A stretch of 64,000 bases of DNA. Origin: Rhodobacter sp. (GTDB lineage: Bacteria; Pseudomonadota; Alphaproteobacteria; Rhodobacterales; Rhodobacteraceae). The position numbers and the translations under genes are program-made. Positions within the stretch are counted from its first letter, which is position 1, and the number at the start of each line of letters is the position of its first letter. Below are positions 36,094-47,610 of this stretch, piece by piece. The DNA lies in the NCBI GenBank assembly GCA_020251025.1, contig JADCDI010000001.1:62001-126000 (forward strand), given 5' to 3'. Below the pieces are notes generated by a model. That model was given only the letters and a program-made list of their open reading frames with translations. It did not search any database and was not told the origin of the DNA.

Positions 36094-38992
36094 AGGCCCC
36101 GGCCCCCGGGTTTTCGCCCTGCCGCCCGGTGCGGATTTTCCGGCCGCCCTGGTGGCCGGGTTGCAAGCCCGCATGGCGGGCCGCCCGCCCGAAGCGATGG
36201 CGCAGGTGACGCTGTATCTGAACACGACACGGATGCGCCGGGCGGTGCGCGATGTTCTGGCTGCGCACGGAGCGGCCTTTTTGCCCCGGCTGCGCCTGGT
36301 GACCGATCCGGTGGCAGGGCCGCCCGCGGTATCACCCTTGCGGCGCAGGCTGGAGCTTTCACAACTGATCCTGCGGCTGCTGGAGGCGCAGCCAGACCTT
36401 GCACCGCGAACCGCGCTTTATGATCTGTCAGACAGTCTTGCCCGGTTGATGGACGAAATGCAGGACGAAGGTGTTTCGCCGGATGCCCTGGCGGCGCTGG
36501 ACGTGTCGGATCACTCTGCCCACTGGAAGCGCACGCAGGATTTTCTGGGCATCATCGCCCCTTTTTTCGGTGCCTCTGATCCGGCCGATCAGATGGCTGC
36601 CCGGCGCCGCGCCGTGCTGGCGCTTGCGGCGGGCTGGGCAGCGGCCCCGCCGCCGCATCCGGTGATTGTTGCCGGATCGACCGGGTCGCGCGGGACAACG
36701 GCGCTGCTGATGCAGGCGGTCGCGTCGCTGCCGCAGGGTGCACTGGTCTTGCCGGGATTTGATTTCGACATGCCCCTGCATGTCTGGTCGGGCATGACGG
36801 ATGCCCTGACGGCGGAAGACCATCCGCAGTTCCGCTTCCGTCGCCTGCTGGATCATCTTGGCCTGGAACCAAGCGCCGTGCGCCTTTGGTCTGAACCCGC
36901 CCCAAGGCGGGCGGTTGACCGGCTTGTGTCGCTGTCCCTGCGCCCGGCCCCGGTCACCGACCAATGGCTGACCGAAGGGCAGTCCCTGCCCGACCTGCGC
37001 CAGGCCACATCCCATCTGACGCTGATCGAAGCGCCCGGGCCAAGGGCAGAAGCCTCGGCGATTGCACTGATCCTGCGTCAGGCTGCGCAACAGGGGCGGT
37101 CCGTGGCCCTGATCACGCCGGACAGGATGCTGACGCGTCAGGTGACGGCCACGCTGGACCGCTGGGGTATCGTCCCCGATGACAGCGCAGGCAAGCCCTT
37201 GGCGCTGTCGGCCCCGGGCCGCCTGTTGCGCCATGTGGCCGCGCTGTTCGGCCGCGCCCTAACGCCAGAGGCCTTGCTGACGCTGCTCAAGCATCCGCTG
37301 ACCGCCACCGGCGCAGACCGGGGCAACCATCTGCGCCTGACCCGCGATCTGGAACTGCGGCTGCGCCGCAGCGGGCCGGCCTTTCCCGATGGTGCGGCCC
37401 TGCGGGACTGGGCCGAAAGGCAACGCGATGCCGATGCCACCGCCTGGGCAGACTGGATCGCCGGGGTGATCGACACGACAGCGAACGTGGGCACGCGGCC
37501 CTTGCAGGACCATGTCGCCCATCACCTTGCCCTGACGGAACTGCTGGCCCGGGGCGCGGGCGGGTCCGGCACGGGCGGGCTGTGGCTGCGCGAGGCCGGG
37601 CAGGCGGCATGGGATGCCACACAGGCTCTGGCCCGCGAGGCGGCCCATGGCGGGCCGCTTTCCCCGACAGACTATGCCAATCTGTTCGCGGCGGTTCTTG
37701 CGCAGGGCGACGTGCGCGATTCTGTTCAGGGACATCCGGGCGTGAAGATTCTTGGTCCGCGCGAAGCCCGCGAATGCCAGGCAGACCTCGTGATCCTGGG
37801 CGGGTTGAACGACGGCACCTGGCCCGGCCTTCCGCAGCCGGACCCCTGGCTGAACCGGCAGATGCGAAAATCGGCGGGCCTTTTGCTGCCCGAACGGCAG
37901 ATCGGGCTGTCGGCACACGACTATCAGCAGGCCATCGCCGCCAAAGAGGTTGTTCTGAGCCGGTCGATCCGCAGCGCCGAGGCCGAGACCGTGCCCTCGC
38001 GCTGGATCAACCGGCTGGTCAATCTGATGGAAGGCCTGCCAGAGCGCAGCGGGCCGCTGGCCCTTGCCGCGATGAAAGCGCGCGGGGTGGCCTGGCTGGC
38101 CCTTGCCGCAGCCATCGACCGGCCTGCGGCCCCGGTGCCGGCGGCCCTGCGCCCGGCCCCCCGGCCCCCGGCGGCGGTTCGCCCCCGCGAACTGCCGGTC
38201 ACGGCCATAAGGACGCTGATCCGCGACCCCTATGCGATCTATGCCAGGTACATCCTGCGCCTGCGGCCGCTTGATCCGTTGTGGCCCACACCCGACGCCC
38301 TGATGCGCGGGTCTGTGCTGCATGCCATTCTGGAACGCTTCGTCACGGGGCGCGGGCCGGAAACACTGGCCGAGGCCAGGGCGCGGCTTATGTCGGTTGC
38401 CGACAGGGTCCTGGCCGAACAGGTTCCCTGGCCCGCTGCCCGCTGTCTGTGGCGCGCCCGGCTGGACCGTGCTGCGGGTGCCTTCCTGCTGCGCGAGGCC
38501 GGATCAGGCAGCCAGCCGGTGCTGATGGAAACAAAGGGCAGCATCACGCTGCCTGCGCTTGACTTCTGCCTGACTGCCAGGCCTGACCGCATCGATGAAT
38601 ACCCCGACGGCACCCTGCACATCCTTGATTACAAAACCGGCACGCCGCCCACGGCGAAGGAACAGAGGCTGTTCGAAAAGCAGCTTTTGCTGGAAGCCGC
38701 CATGGCGGAACGGGGTGCCTTCGAAACAATTGGCGCAAGGCGGGTCGCACGGATCAGCTACGTCGGGGTGAATGCGGCGGCAAAGGTGGAAAGCACGGAA
38801 ATCACGCCAGACCTGCTTGCCGGGGTGTGGGGCGACCTGCACCGGCTTGTCGGACAATACCTTTCGCCCCGGCAGGGCTATGCCTCGCGCCGGGCGGTCT
38901 TCAAGACCAGCTTCCCCGGCGACTATGATCACCTCGCGCGGTTCGGCGAATGGGACATGACAGACCGCCCCATGCCCGGGGATGTCGGATGA
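36086..38992 (+). CDS. addB: Double-strand break repair protein AddB
   Basis: Long ORF preceding addA; C-terminal PD-(D/E)XK region LHILDYKTGTPP. Confidence 0.9.
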   Translation: MFEGPGPRVFALPPGADFPAALVAGLQARMAGRPPEAMAQVTLYLNTTRMRRAVRDVLAAHGAAFLPRLRLVTDPVAGPPAVSPLRRRLELSQLILRLLEAQPDLAPRTALYDLSDSLARLMDEMQDEGVSPDALAALDVSDHSAHWKRTQDFLGIIAPFFGASDPADQMAARRRAVLALAAGWAAAPPPHPVIVAGSTGSRGTTALLMQAVASLPQGALVLPGFDFDMPLHVWSGMTDALTAEDHPQFRFRRLLDHLGLEPSAVRLWSEPAPRRAVDRLVSLSLRPAPVTDQWLTEGQSLPDLRQATSHLTLIEAPGPRAEASAIALILRQAAQQGRSVALITPDRMLTRQVTATLDRWGIVPDDSAGKPLALSAPGRLLRHVAALFGRALTPEALLTLLKHPLTATGADRGNHLRLTRDLELRLRRSGPAFPDGAALRDWAERQRDADATAWADWIAGVIDTTANVGTRPLQDHVAHHLALTELLARGAGGSGTGGLWLREAGQAAWDATQALAREAAHGGPLSPTDYANLFAAVLAQGDVRDSVQGHPGVKILGPREARECQADLVILGGLNDGTWPGLPQPDPWLNRQMRKSAGLLLPERQIGLSAHDYQQAIAAKEVVLSRSIRSAEAETVPSRWINRLVNLMEGLPERSGPLALAAMKARGVAWLALAAAIDRPAAPVPAALRPAPRPPAAVRPRELPVTAIRTLIRDPYAIYARYILRLRPLDPLWPTPDALMRGSVLHAILERFVTGRGPETLAEARARLMSVADRVLAEQVPWPAARCLWRARLDRAAGAFLLREAGSGSQPVLMETKGSITLPALDFCLTARPDRIDEYPDGTLHILDYKTGTPPTAKEQRLFEKQLLLEAAMAERGAFETIGARRVARISYVGVNAAAKVESTEITPDLLAGVWGDLHRLVGQYLSPRQGYASRRAVFKTSFPGDYDHLARFGEWDMTDRPMPGDVG

Positions 38993-41900
38993 AGCGCGAC
39001 GCGGCAAGCGAACGGCAGGTGCAGGCGGCCGATCCCGCCGCCTCGACCTGGCTGTCGGCGAATGCCGGGTCGGGCAAGACCCGTGTCCTGACCGACCGGG
39101 TGGCGCGGCTGCTGCTGAACGGGGCAGAGCCGCAGCGCATCCTGTGCCTGACCTATACCAAGGCCGCCGCGTCCGAGATGCAGAACCGTCTGTTCCGCCG
39201 CCTTGGAGGCTGGGCCATGCTGGATGAGGTTCCTTTGCGCGCCGCGCTGGGCGGGCTTGGCGTGGATGGCCCGGTCAGACGGGAGACCCTGTTGCAGGCG
39301 CGGCGCCTGTTTGCGCGCGCCCTTGAAACGCCGGGCGGATTGCGGATTCAGACGATCCATTCCTTCTGCGCCTCGCTTCTGCGGCGCTTTCCGCTGGAAG
39401 CGGGCGTTTCCCCGCAGTTCACCGAGATGGACGACCGCGCGGCAAAGCTGCTGCGCGCCGCGATTGTCGAGGAAATGGCGGATCATCTGGCCCCGGATGC
39501 CTTTGCAGACCTGGCCGGCCTGTTCACCGGCGAAGCGCTGGACAGGCTGACAGACGAAATCGCCCGGTCCCGCACCCTGCTGGCAGACCCGCTGGACAGG
39601 GCAGGTGCCCTGCGGCTGTTCGGACTGCCGCCGGATTTTTCGGTACAGACATTGCTCGCAGGGGTTTTTCTGGGCAGCGAGGGTGACCTGCTGGGGCAGC
39701 TTGTCCCTTGCCTTGCGGCCGGAAAAAGCACCGACATCGCTGCGGCCGCACGGTTGCGCCGGGTCGAACCCGACCTTCCGGGGCTTTGCGTTCTGGAGGA
39801 TCTGCTTCTTTTCGGCAAGGATACGAAGGCCCCCTTTGCGGCCAAGACCGATGCCTTCCCCACCAAGGAGCTGCGCAACGCTCTTGGCCCCCTTCGCGAT
39901 CCGCTTCAATCGCTGATGCTGCGGGTCGAGGCCGCCCGGCCCCGGCGGCTGGCCCTGATGGCGGCAGAGCGGACGCTGGCGCTGCACCGCTTTGCCGCGC
40001 TGTTCCTGCCGGAATATGACAGGCGAAAAGCAATGCGGGGCTGGCTTGATTTCGACGATCTGATCGGCAGGGCGCGCGCCTTGCTGACCGATCCTTCGGT
40101 GGCGCAATGGGTGCTGTTTCGGCTGGATGGCGGCATCGACCATATCCTTGTCGATGAAGCCCAGGACACCAGCCCGGAACAGTGGCGCGTGATCGAGCTT
40201 CTGGCGCAGGAGTTCACCGCCGGCCGGGGTGCGCGCGACACCGCGCGCACGATCTTTGTCGTCGGCGACAAGAAGCAGTCGATCTATTCGTTCCAGGGTG
40301 CCGACGTGACGGCATTCGATGCCATGAAGCAACAGTTCAGCACAAGGCTGGCCGAGGTTGAAACCCATCTGGCTGATCTGACACTGGATTATTCCTTTCG
40401 ATCCTCACCCGCGATCCTGTCGGTGGTGGACCTGACGTTTGACGCGCGCCGGGGCTGTGATCTGGGCGGCGGGGTCAGGCATATCGCCTTCAAGTCCGAC
40501 ATGCCGGGCCGGGTCGATCTTTGGCCCGCCCTTCCCGCCGGACAGGATCCCGAACCGGAAAACTGGTTTGACCCGACCGACCTGATTTCGCACGCACACC
40601 CCGTATCCGTTCTGGCGCGGCGCATCGCGTCTGAAATCAGCGGCATGATCACACGGGGCGAACAGATTCCGGCCGATGGCGGCACGCGCCCGGTTCGGGC
40701 GGGCGATGTGCTGATCCTGGTCCAGCGGCGTTCGGCCCTGTTTGCCGAGATCATCCGCGCCTGCAAGGCGGCGGGCCTGCCTGTCGCGGGGGCGGACCGG
40801 CTGAAGCTGGGGGCGGAACTGGCGGTGCGCGACCTTGCGGCCCTGCTTTCCTTTCTGGCAACGCCCGAAGACGATCTGTCGCTGGCGGCCGCGCTGAAAT
40901 CGCCGCTGTTCGGCTGGACCGAGGCGCAGCTTTACGATCTGGCGCAGGGCCGCAGCGGTTTTCTGTGGTCGGCGCTGCGCGACCGGCAGGCCGATCATCC
41001 GCAAACCCTGGCGATCCTGCATGACCTGCGCGATCAGGCCGATTTCCTGCGGCCTTTCGATCTGATCGAACGCGCCCTGACCCGGCATGATGGCCGACGC
41101 AGCCTGCTGGCCCGCCTTGGGGACGAGGCCGAGGACGGGATCGATGCTTTGCTGACGCAGGCCCTGGCCTATGAACGGACCGAGGTGCCAAGCCTGACCG
41201 GCTTTCTGGGCTGGCTTCAATCGGATGACGTGGATGTCAAGCGGCAGATGGATTCTGCCGGGGACCGCATCCGGGTGATGACGGTGCATGGTGCCAAGGG
41301 GCTGGAGGCCCCGGTCGTCTTCCTGCCCGAAACCCAGGACCGCAAGGCGAAACCGGGACCCGAGCTTTTGCCGCTGCCCGAAGGCCCCGTGGCCTGGCGC
41401 ATGCCGCCAGAGGAAAGCCCGGACCAGTTGGCCAGGGCAATGGCCGCCCGGCGCGAGAGAGAGGCGGCGGAAAGCCTGCGCCTGCTTTATGTGGCAATGA
41501 CCCGGGCGCAATCCTGGCTGATTGTGGCCGGTGCCGGTGACACAAGTGACAGGGCCTGCTGGCACAACATCGTCCGCGCCGGGATGGAGGCTGCCGGTGC
41601 GGTGGCCCTGCCGGACGGGACGCTGCGCCACAGTCATGGCCGCTGGCCCGACCCCGTGCCGGTGCCGCCTGTTCCCGTCGCCGGACCGGGGATCATTCCC
41701 GATTGGGTCCGGCACCCGGCCCCCGCTGCCGACCGGCCCCTGCCGCCGCTGTCGCCATCCGACCTTGGCGGCGCAAAGGTCTTGCCCGCCGAGGCGGACC
41801 CGGCGCTGGAGGCGCTGGCAAAACAGCGCGGCACCGACCTGCATCTGCTGCTGGAACATCTTCCCGCTTACCCCAGGCCAGACTGGCCCGGCATCGCCGC

Positions 41901-42333
41901 CGGGCTGGTGGCCGGGGAGCCCGCCTATGTCGGGCAGGTTCTGTCAGAGGCCACTGCGGTTCTTGGCGATCCGGCCCTGGCCGCGCTGTTTGCGCCGGAT
42001 GCTTTGGCGGAAGTGACCGTCACCGGGCATTTGGGCAGCCAGCGGGCGCTGGGCACAATCGACCGGCTGATTGTCTTGCCCGACCGTGTTCTTGCCGTGG
42101 ATTACAAATCGAACCGCCTGGTGCCGGACACCCCCGAAGCCGTGCCCGAAGGCCTTTTGCGGCAGATGGGGGCCTATGCGCTGCTGCTGGACCAGATCTA
42201 TCCGGACCGCAAGGCAGAGGTGGCCATCCTGTGGACAGCCACAGCACGGCTTATGCCCCTGCCCCGCGCGCTGGTCATGGCGGCCCTGCAGCGGGCCGGT
42301 TTCCCCGGGCCGGCTTCCCTTGACGGCGCATGA
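38989..42333 (+). CDS. addA: Double-strand break repair helicase AddA
   Basis: WLSANAGSGKTRVLTDRVARLL, LVDEAQDTSPEQW, VMTVHGAKGLEAPVVFLP. Confidence 0.95.
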   Translation: MKRDAASERQVQAADPAASTWLSANAGSGKTRVLTDRVARLLLNGAEPQRILCLTYTKAAASEMQNRLFRRLGGWAMLDEVPLRAALGGLGVDGPVRRETLLQARRLFARALETPGGLRIQTIHSFCASLLRRFPLEAGVSPQFTEMDDRAAKLLRAAIVEEMADHLAPDAFADLAGLFTGEALDRLTDEIARSRTLLADPLDRAGALRLFGLPPDFSVQTLLAGVFLGSEGDLLGQLVPCLAAGKSTDIAAAARLRRVEPDLPGLCVLEDLLLFGKDTKAPFAAKTDAFPTKELRNALGPLRDPLQSLMLRVEAARPRRLALMAAERTLALHRFAALFLPEYDRRKAMRGWLDFDDLIGRARALLTDPSVAQWVLFRLDGGIDHILVDEAQDTSPEQWRVIELLAQEFTAGRGARDTARTIFVVGDKKQSIYSFQGADVTAFDAMKQQFSTRLAEVETHLADLTLDYSFRSSPAILSVVDLTFDARRGCDLGGGVRHIAFKSDMPGRVDLWPALPAGQDPEPENWFDPTDLISHAHPVSVLARRIASEISGMITRGEQIPADGGTRPVRAGDVLILVQRRSALFAEIIRACKAAGLPVAGADRLKLGAELAVRDLAALLSFLATPEDDLSLAAALKSPLFGWTEAQLYDLAQGRSGFLWSALRDRQADHPQTLAILHDLRDQADFLRPFDLIERALTRHDGRRSLLARLGDEAEDGIDALLTQALAYERTEVPSLTGFLGWLQSDDVDVKRQMDSAGDRIRVMTVHGAKGLEAPVVFLPETQDRKAKPGPELLPLPEGPVAWRMPPEESPDQLARAMAARREREAAESLRLLYVAMTRAQSWLIVAGAGDTSDRACWHNIVRAGMEAAGAVALPDGTLRHSHGRWPDPVPVPPVPVAGPGIIPDWVRHPAPAADRPLPPLSPSDLGGAKVLPAEADPALEALAKQRGTDLHLLLEHLPAYPRPDWPGIAAGLVAGEPAYVGQVLSEATAVLGDPALAALFAPDALAEVTVTGHLGSQRALGTIDRLIVLPDRVLAVDYKSNRLVPDTPEAVPEGLLRQMGAYALLLDQIYPDRKAEVAILWTATARLMPLPRALVMAALQRAGFPGPASLDGA

Positions 42334-42378
42334 CCCCGTCCATAGGTTCAGACCAAGCTTTGTTTATTGGAGACCACC

Positions 42379-42699
42379 ATGGCAACCACGCATGTCACCG
42401 ACGCCACCTTTGATGTCGAAGTCCGCCAGTCCGAAATTCCGGTGGTTGTCGATTTCTGGGCCGAATGGTGCGGCCCCTGCCGCCAGATCGGGCCCGCGCT
42501 GGAGGAACTTTCCGCCGAATACCGCGGCAGGGTCAAGATCGTGAAGGTCAATGTCGACGAAAACCCCGACAGCCCGGCACAGCTTGGCGTGCGCGGAATT
42601 CCGGCACTGTTCCTGTTCAAGGATGGCCAGGTTGTGTCGAACAAGGTCGGCGCGGCACCCAAGGCGGCGCTTGCAAACTGGATCAATTCTGCGATCTGA
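42379..42699 (+). CDS. trxA: Thioredoxin
   Basis: [20 protein letters not shown]. Confidence 0.96.
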   Translation: MATTHVTDATFDVEVRQSEIPVVVDFWAEWCGPCRQIGPALEELSAEYRGRVKIVKVNVDENPDSPAQLGVRGIPALFLFKDGQVVSNKVGAAPKAALANWINSAI

Positions 42700-42771
42700 C
42701 CGCGCCGCGCCGCCTGCGGCGCGGGCCGTGGTGTGTGCGCCCAAGCCGGGCGGTGTGACGAAAGGGGCGCA

Positions 42772-43329
42772 ATGGCGGACCAAAGCTATCCGGGCTGGCA
42801 CGGCACGACCATCCTTGCGGTAAGGCGGGGCGGCATGGTTGTGGTCGCGGGCGATGGTCAGGTCAGCCTTGGGCAGACGGTGATCAAGGGCACGGCGCGC
42901 AAGGTGCGCCGCCTTTCCCCGGGCGGGCGCGATATCGTGGCGGGTTTCGCCGGGTCCACCGCCGATGCCTTTACCCTGCTGGAACGGCTGGAAAAGAAGC
43001 TGGAAGGCCTGCCGGGCCAGCTTGCGCGCGGCTGTGTGGAACTGGCGAAGGACTGGCGGATGGACAAGTACCTTCGCAACCTGGAGGCGATGCTGATCGT
43101 CACCGACGGGCGCGATCTGTTTGTCATCACCGGGGCGGGGGACGTTCTGGAACCCGAAAATGACGTGGCCGCCATCGGCTCGGGCGGCAATTTCGCGCTG
43201 GCGGCGGCGCGCGGCCTGATGACGACAGACCTGCCCGCCGAAGACATCGCCCGCCGCGCCATGGCGATTGCCGCCGAGATTTGCGTCTATACGAATGGCA
43301 ACCTGACGCTGGAGGCGATCACGGGATGA
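42772..43329 (+). CDS. hslV: ATP-dependent protease subunit HslV
   Basis: [30 protein letters not shown]. Confidence 0.96.
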   Translation: MADQSYPGWHGTTILAVRRGGMVVVAGDGQVSLGQTVIKGTARKVRRLSPGGRDIVAGFAGSTADAFTLLERLEKKLEGLPGQLARGCVELAKDWRMDKYLRNLEAMLIVTDGRDLFVITGAGDVLEPENDVAAIGSGGNFALAAARGLMTTDLPAEDIARRAMAIAAEICVYTNGNLTLEAITG

Positions 43330-43549
43330 GCAGGGCGCAGATGGTCCGGGACACTTCCTGTATCTTTCCGTCCGGAAAGAGCTGCTGCAACAGGCGTGGG
43401 TGGGGAAAGAATGCGGCTTTCCGGGTCTGCTTCGAGAACCTGGTTAACCTTTCCGCTGTCGATCCGGCACCGTCCTATGGTCAGGTGACTTTCCTTGAAA
43501 AGTCGTGCCGGACGGCATCGCCCCTGAATTTGGCTTACAGGACCCGGAA

Positions 43550-44851
43550 ATGACCACCCTGACCCCGCGCGAGATCGTTTCGGAGCTTGACCGCTTCATC
43601 ATCGGCCAGAACGATGCCAAGCGCGCCGTGGCGGTGGCCATGCGCAACCGCTGGCGGCGCAAGCAACTGGGTGATGATCTGCGCGACGAGGTCTATCCCA
43701 AGAACATCCTGATGATCGGGCCGACCGGGGTGGGCAAGACCGAAATCAGCCGCCGCCTGGCCAGGCTGGCAAAGGCGCCCTTCCTGAAGGTCGAGGCGAC
43801 GAAGTTCACCGAAGTTGGCTATGTCGGCCGCGATGTGGACAGCATCATCCGTGATCTGATGGATTCCGCCATTGTCGAGACCCGCGCCCAGATGCGCGAA
43901 GCGGTGCGCGCCCGCGCCCACAGCGCCGCAGAGGACCGGGTGATCGAGGCCCTGGCAGGCAAGGACGCCCGCGAGCAAACCCGCGAGATGTTCCGCGCCA
44001 GGCTGAAGCGGGGCGAGCTGGATGCAACGATGATCGAGCTGGAACTGGCCGAACCGTCGCCCGGCCTGCCGACCATGGGCGCGATACCCGGTATGGAACA
44101 GCAGATACAAGGCTTGCAGGACCTGTTCGGCAAGGCCTTTGGCGGACGCAAGCTGCGCCGCCGCCTGTCGGTGGCGGAAAGCTACGACCTGCTTATCGGC
44201 GAAGAGGCCGACAAGCTTCTGGATGATGACAGTGTCACGAAAGCGGCGCTGGCCGCCGTGCAGGACAGCGGGATTGTCTTTATCGACGAGATCGACAAGG
44301 TCTGTGCCCGGTCCGACATGCGGGGGGCCGATGTCAGCCGCGAAGGCGTGCAGCGCGACCTGCTGCCGCTGATCGAGGGCACGACGGTGTCCACCAGATA
44401 CGGGCCGGTCAGGACAGACCACATCCTGTTCATTGCCAGCGGGGCCTTCCATATCGCCAAACCGTCGGACCTGCTGCCGGAACTGCAGGGCCGCCTGCCG
44501 ATCCGCGTGGAATTGAAGCCCCTGACCGAAGAGGATTTCATCCGCATCCTGACAGAGACGGACAACGCGCTGACGCGCCAGTATTCCGCCCTGATGGCCA
44601 CAGAAACGGTGACGGTAACCTTCACGAAGGACGGGATTGCGGCGCTGGCCCATATCGCGGCAGAGGTGAATGCCTCGGTCGAAAACATCGGGGCGCGGCG
44701 GCTTTACACGGTGCTGGAGCGTGTCTTTGAAGAGCTGTCCTTCTCGGCCCCGGACCGGTCCGGCGATGCGGTGATTGTCGATGCCGCCTATGTCGAAAGG
44801 AACCTGGGCGCATTGGCCCGCTCTGCAGATCTCAGCCGCTATGTGCTTTGA
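43550..44851 (+). CDS. hslU: ATP-dependent protease ATPase HslU
   Basis: [34 protein letters not shown]. Confidence 0.97.
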   Translation: MTTLTPREIVSELDRFIIGQNDAKRAVAVAMRNRWRRKQLGDDLRDEVYPKNILMIGPTGVGKTEISRRLARLAKAPFLKVEATKFTEVGYVGRDVDSIIRDLMDSAIVETRAQMREAVRARAHSAAEDRVIEALAGKDAREQTREMFRARLKRGELDATMIELELAEPSPGLPTMGAIPGMEQQIQGLQDLFGKAFGGRKLRRRLSVAESYDLLIGEEADKLLDDDSVTKAALAAVQDSGIVFIDEIDKVCARSDMRGADVSREGVQRDLLPLIEGTTVSTRYGPVRTDHILFIASGAFHIAKPSDLLPELQGRLPIRVELKPLTEEDFIRILTETDNALTRQYSALMATETVTVTFTKDGIAALAHIAAEVNASVENIGARRLYTVLERVFEELSFSAPDRSGDAVIVDAAYVERNLGALARSADLSRYVL

Positions 44852-44938
44852 CGGTGCTGCAGGCTTGACGACCTTTCTGCCGGACGGCCATGGTCTTGCC
44901 GGGCTGACGGACAAACCTGCGGCAGAAGGGGTGGCAAG

Positions 44939-46066
44939 ATGATGCGGAAGGTCGTTCTTCTGGTCGCGGCTTTGTGCGGCCTTGCCGCCTGTGGTCAGCG
45001 CGGCGTTGTAACGGTTGATCCCGCAGCCCGCGCTGTTGGAACGATAGAGCCGATCTTTGTCGGAACCACCCGCGCCTATGATCCGGCGACGGGATCGTTC
45101 GGGGCAGAAAGGTCTCCCATTCTGTCGCTGGCACGTTTTGACATTTCCGTGCCCCCGGTTCGCGCGCCCGGAGAAATCAGGTGGCCGCCAAAGGGGCGCG
45201 CACCGGACCCCTATACAGAGTTTGTGACGGCAGATGACGTGATCTACCCTTCAAGCGCCGACTTCCGCCGGGATCTTCATGTGGCGATGCGCGACGAAGA
45301 GGGGCCAAGGCGGCGCGCCCTGATCTTTGTGCATGGATTCAACAACACCTTCGCCGAAGGGCTGTACCGGCTTGCGCAGTTGTCCCACGACCTGGACCTT
45401 CCGCGCGTCACGGTTCACTATTCCTGGCCTTCGGCAGGCCATGCCCTTGGATACATCCATGACAGGGATTCCTCGCTGTATGCGCGCGACGGCTTTGAGA
45501 AATTGTTCAACGAGGTCGTGGCCGCAGGTGCCCAGGAAATCATAGTTGTAGGTCATTCGATGGGCGCGCAATTGCTGGTCGAATCGCTGCGTCAGATGGA
45601 CATCCGCGACGCCGGCAAACTGCGCCGTTATCTGGCGGGCGTTGTTCTTCTTTCGCCGGACATCGATATTGAGGTGTTCAAGTCGCAGGCGTCGACCTTT
45701 GGTGACCTGCCCCAGCCCTTTCTGATACTTTCCTCCAGCAGGGACAGGGCCTTGCGCCTGTCATCCTTCATCACCGGGCAGCCGAACCGACTGGGCAACA
45801 TCAGCGACATCGAACAGGTGTCCGACCTGGATGTGCGCGTGATAGATATTGCAGCCTATTCGACAGGATCAGGCCATTTCACCATCGGCGATTCTCCGGA
45901 ATTGATCACGCTTTTGAACAATATGGGCAGTGTGCAGGCTGCCCTTGACCAGGACAGGGCCGGGCGGGTGGGCCTGCTTCCCGGGCTGGTTCTGACCGCG
46001 CAAAAAGCCACCGCAATCGTCGTGTCCCCGGCCGTGGCGATCAACAACGAACTGACGCGGCCATAG
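44939..46066 (+). CDS. Alpha/beta hydrolase lipoprotein (DUF900-like)
   Basis: Lipobox LCGLAACG; RRALIFVHGFNNTFAEG; VVGHSMGAQLLVE. Confidence 0.8.
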   Translation: MMRKVVLLVAALCGLAACGQRGVVTVDPAARAVGTIEPIFVGTTRAYDPATGSFGAERSPILSLARFDISVPPVRAPGEIRWPPKGRAPDPYTEFVTADDVIYPSSADFRRDLHVAMRDEEGPRRRALIFVHGFNNTFAEGLYRLAQLSHDLDLPRVTVHYSWPSAGHALGYIHDRDSSLYARDGFEKLFNEVVAAGAQEIIVVGHSMGAQLLVESLRQMDIRDAGKLRRYLAGVVLLSPDIDIEVFKSQASTFGDLPQPFLILSSSRDRALRLSSFITGQPNRLGNISDIEQVSDLDVRVIDIAAYSTGSGHFTIGDSPELITLLNNMGSVQAALDQDRAGRVGLLPGLVLTAQKATAIVVSPAVAINNELTRP

Positions 46067-46071
46067 GCCCC

Positions 46072-46674
46072 CTACCGGGGGCGCCGCAGGTAGACGTAAA
46101 AGGCACCGCTGCCGCCGTGCCGAAAATGCGCCTCTGTCACTTGCAGAACGGCAGGTCCAAGCGGGGCCTGCATCAGCCATAGCGGCACCTGATGGCGCAG
46201 GATGCCATTGCGTCCGGGGACGGGGCCGTCATCGCTGGGTCGCCGCCCCTTGCCGGTGATGACAAGCAAAAGCCGCAGACCCCTGGCCTGCGCGCCCAGC
46301 ACGAATCCGATCAGCTGCGGATGCGCCGCCGCCAGCGTCAGCCCGTGCAGGTCGATCCGGGCTTGCGGGGACAGCTTTCCCCGCGACATCCGGGAGAAGG
46401 CCTTGGCGTCCATGCGCAGCGGGGCCGCAGGCGGACGGCCAAACGCATTCTGCCGCAGGTCATCGCCATGGGCCGTCCGGGCTTTCTCTCCGACCCGGAA
46501 TGTCGCCAGCGCGGGCTGGGCCGGCAGCACCTTTTCCTTTGCCAATACCGGCGGCAGGTCATCGCCGCCCGAACGCATACCCTGCCCCTTTCCGGGATGC
46601 ATCGGCTGCGCCGTGCGGGCCACCGCCTGCCAGAGGTCCTCCTCCTCGGGTCGCAAGGTCCGGCGACGCGCCAT
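46072..46674 (-). CDS. Smr domain endonuclease-like protein
   Basis: RIDLHGLTLAAAH...LLVITGKGRR. Confidence 0.85.
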   Translation of the reverse strand: MARRRTLRPEEEDLWQAVARTAQPMHPGKGQGMRSGGDDLPPVLAKEKVLPAQPALATFRVGEKARTAHGDDLRQNAFGRPPAAPLRMDAKAFSRMSRGKLSPQARIDLHGLTLAAAHPQLIGFVLGAQARGLRLLLVITGKGRRPSDDGPVPGRNGILRHQVPLWLMQAPLGPAVLQVTEAHFRHGGSGAFYVYLRRPR

Positions 46675-46837
46675 GTTTCAGGGGTCTTCAGGCGTTGCAC
46701 AGGCGCAACCTGCGGGCAGCGGCACGATCATCCGCCCCGCAGTGCTGACCGGGCGCGCGCCCGGGCGCCAATCCGCATTCATCGCGGCCAACATACCGTC
46801 ACAGACGAATTGCGCCGCAGCACGCATCGCAATCCTG

Positions 46838-47500
46838 TCACTCTCCGGTGGCGACAAGTTGCCAGTTCGGATCGTCTGCCCCCATCCGGCGGGCAAATGT
46901 CCACAGATCGCGCTGTCGCTTGATCGCCGTCGGACTGCCCTCAACCACCTCGCCCGCCTTGTTGCGCACAACCGATGTAAGTTCGCCGACAAAGCGCACG
47001 GTAATCTCGCCCTCCTTGGACTCCCGGTCGAAGGTTGCGCTTTGAAGCGCAAGCTCCCGCAGGCCGATGAAATGCGATTCGATGGTCAAGCCTTCGCGCT
47101 CGCGCGCTTCGACGACCTCGGTGAAGGTCGCAAAGACATCCTGTGACAGAAATGGCCGGATCCCGGCGAGATCGCCCTTCTCGAAGGCCATGAGGATCAT
47201 CTCGTAGGCGCTGCGGGCACCGGATAGAAACTCGCTGACCGAGAAGCTGGGCTCGGCCAGCTTCATCGCCGCCAGCGACCTGGCCGCTGCGCTGCCGTCC
47301 GGCACATGATCGACAATGTCGCGGTCCGGGCCGCCCTCGATCACTTCGAAGTCGCGTTTGGCCGGACGCGCGCGCAGGTCTTCAAGAGGTGCGGGCGGCC
47401 TTTCGAACCCTTCGCGTGTGCCAAGCACAGAGCGCAGCTTGAGTATCAGAAAGATGGCCACACCGGCCAGAACCAGCAGTTGAAGCACGGAATTGCCCAT
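46838..47500 (-). CDS. Tim44-like domain protein
   Basis: N-terminal TM, FSVSEFLSGARSAYEMILMAFEKGDLAGIRPFLS. Confidence 0.85.
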   Translation of the reverse strand: MGNSVLQLLVLAGVAIFLILKLRSVLGTREGFERPPAPLEDLRARPAKRDFEVIEGGPDRDIVDHVPDGSAAARSLAAMKLAEPSFSVSEFLSGARSAYEMILMAFEKGDLAGIRPFLSQDVFATFTEVVEAREREGLTIESHFIGLRELALQSATFDRESKEGEITVRFVGELTSVVRNKAGEVVEGSPTAIKRQRDLWTFARRMGADDPNWQLVATGE

Positions 47501-47610
47501 TCAGACCTCTGATCGCGTTGCTCGTGGGTTGTTAACCTGCCACATCCTGCCCTATGTAGGGAAGGGAAAGGCCCAAGTCCACCGCCAGACCCGGAAAGAG
47601 AACAGATGAG

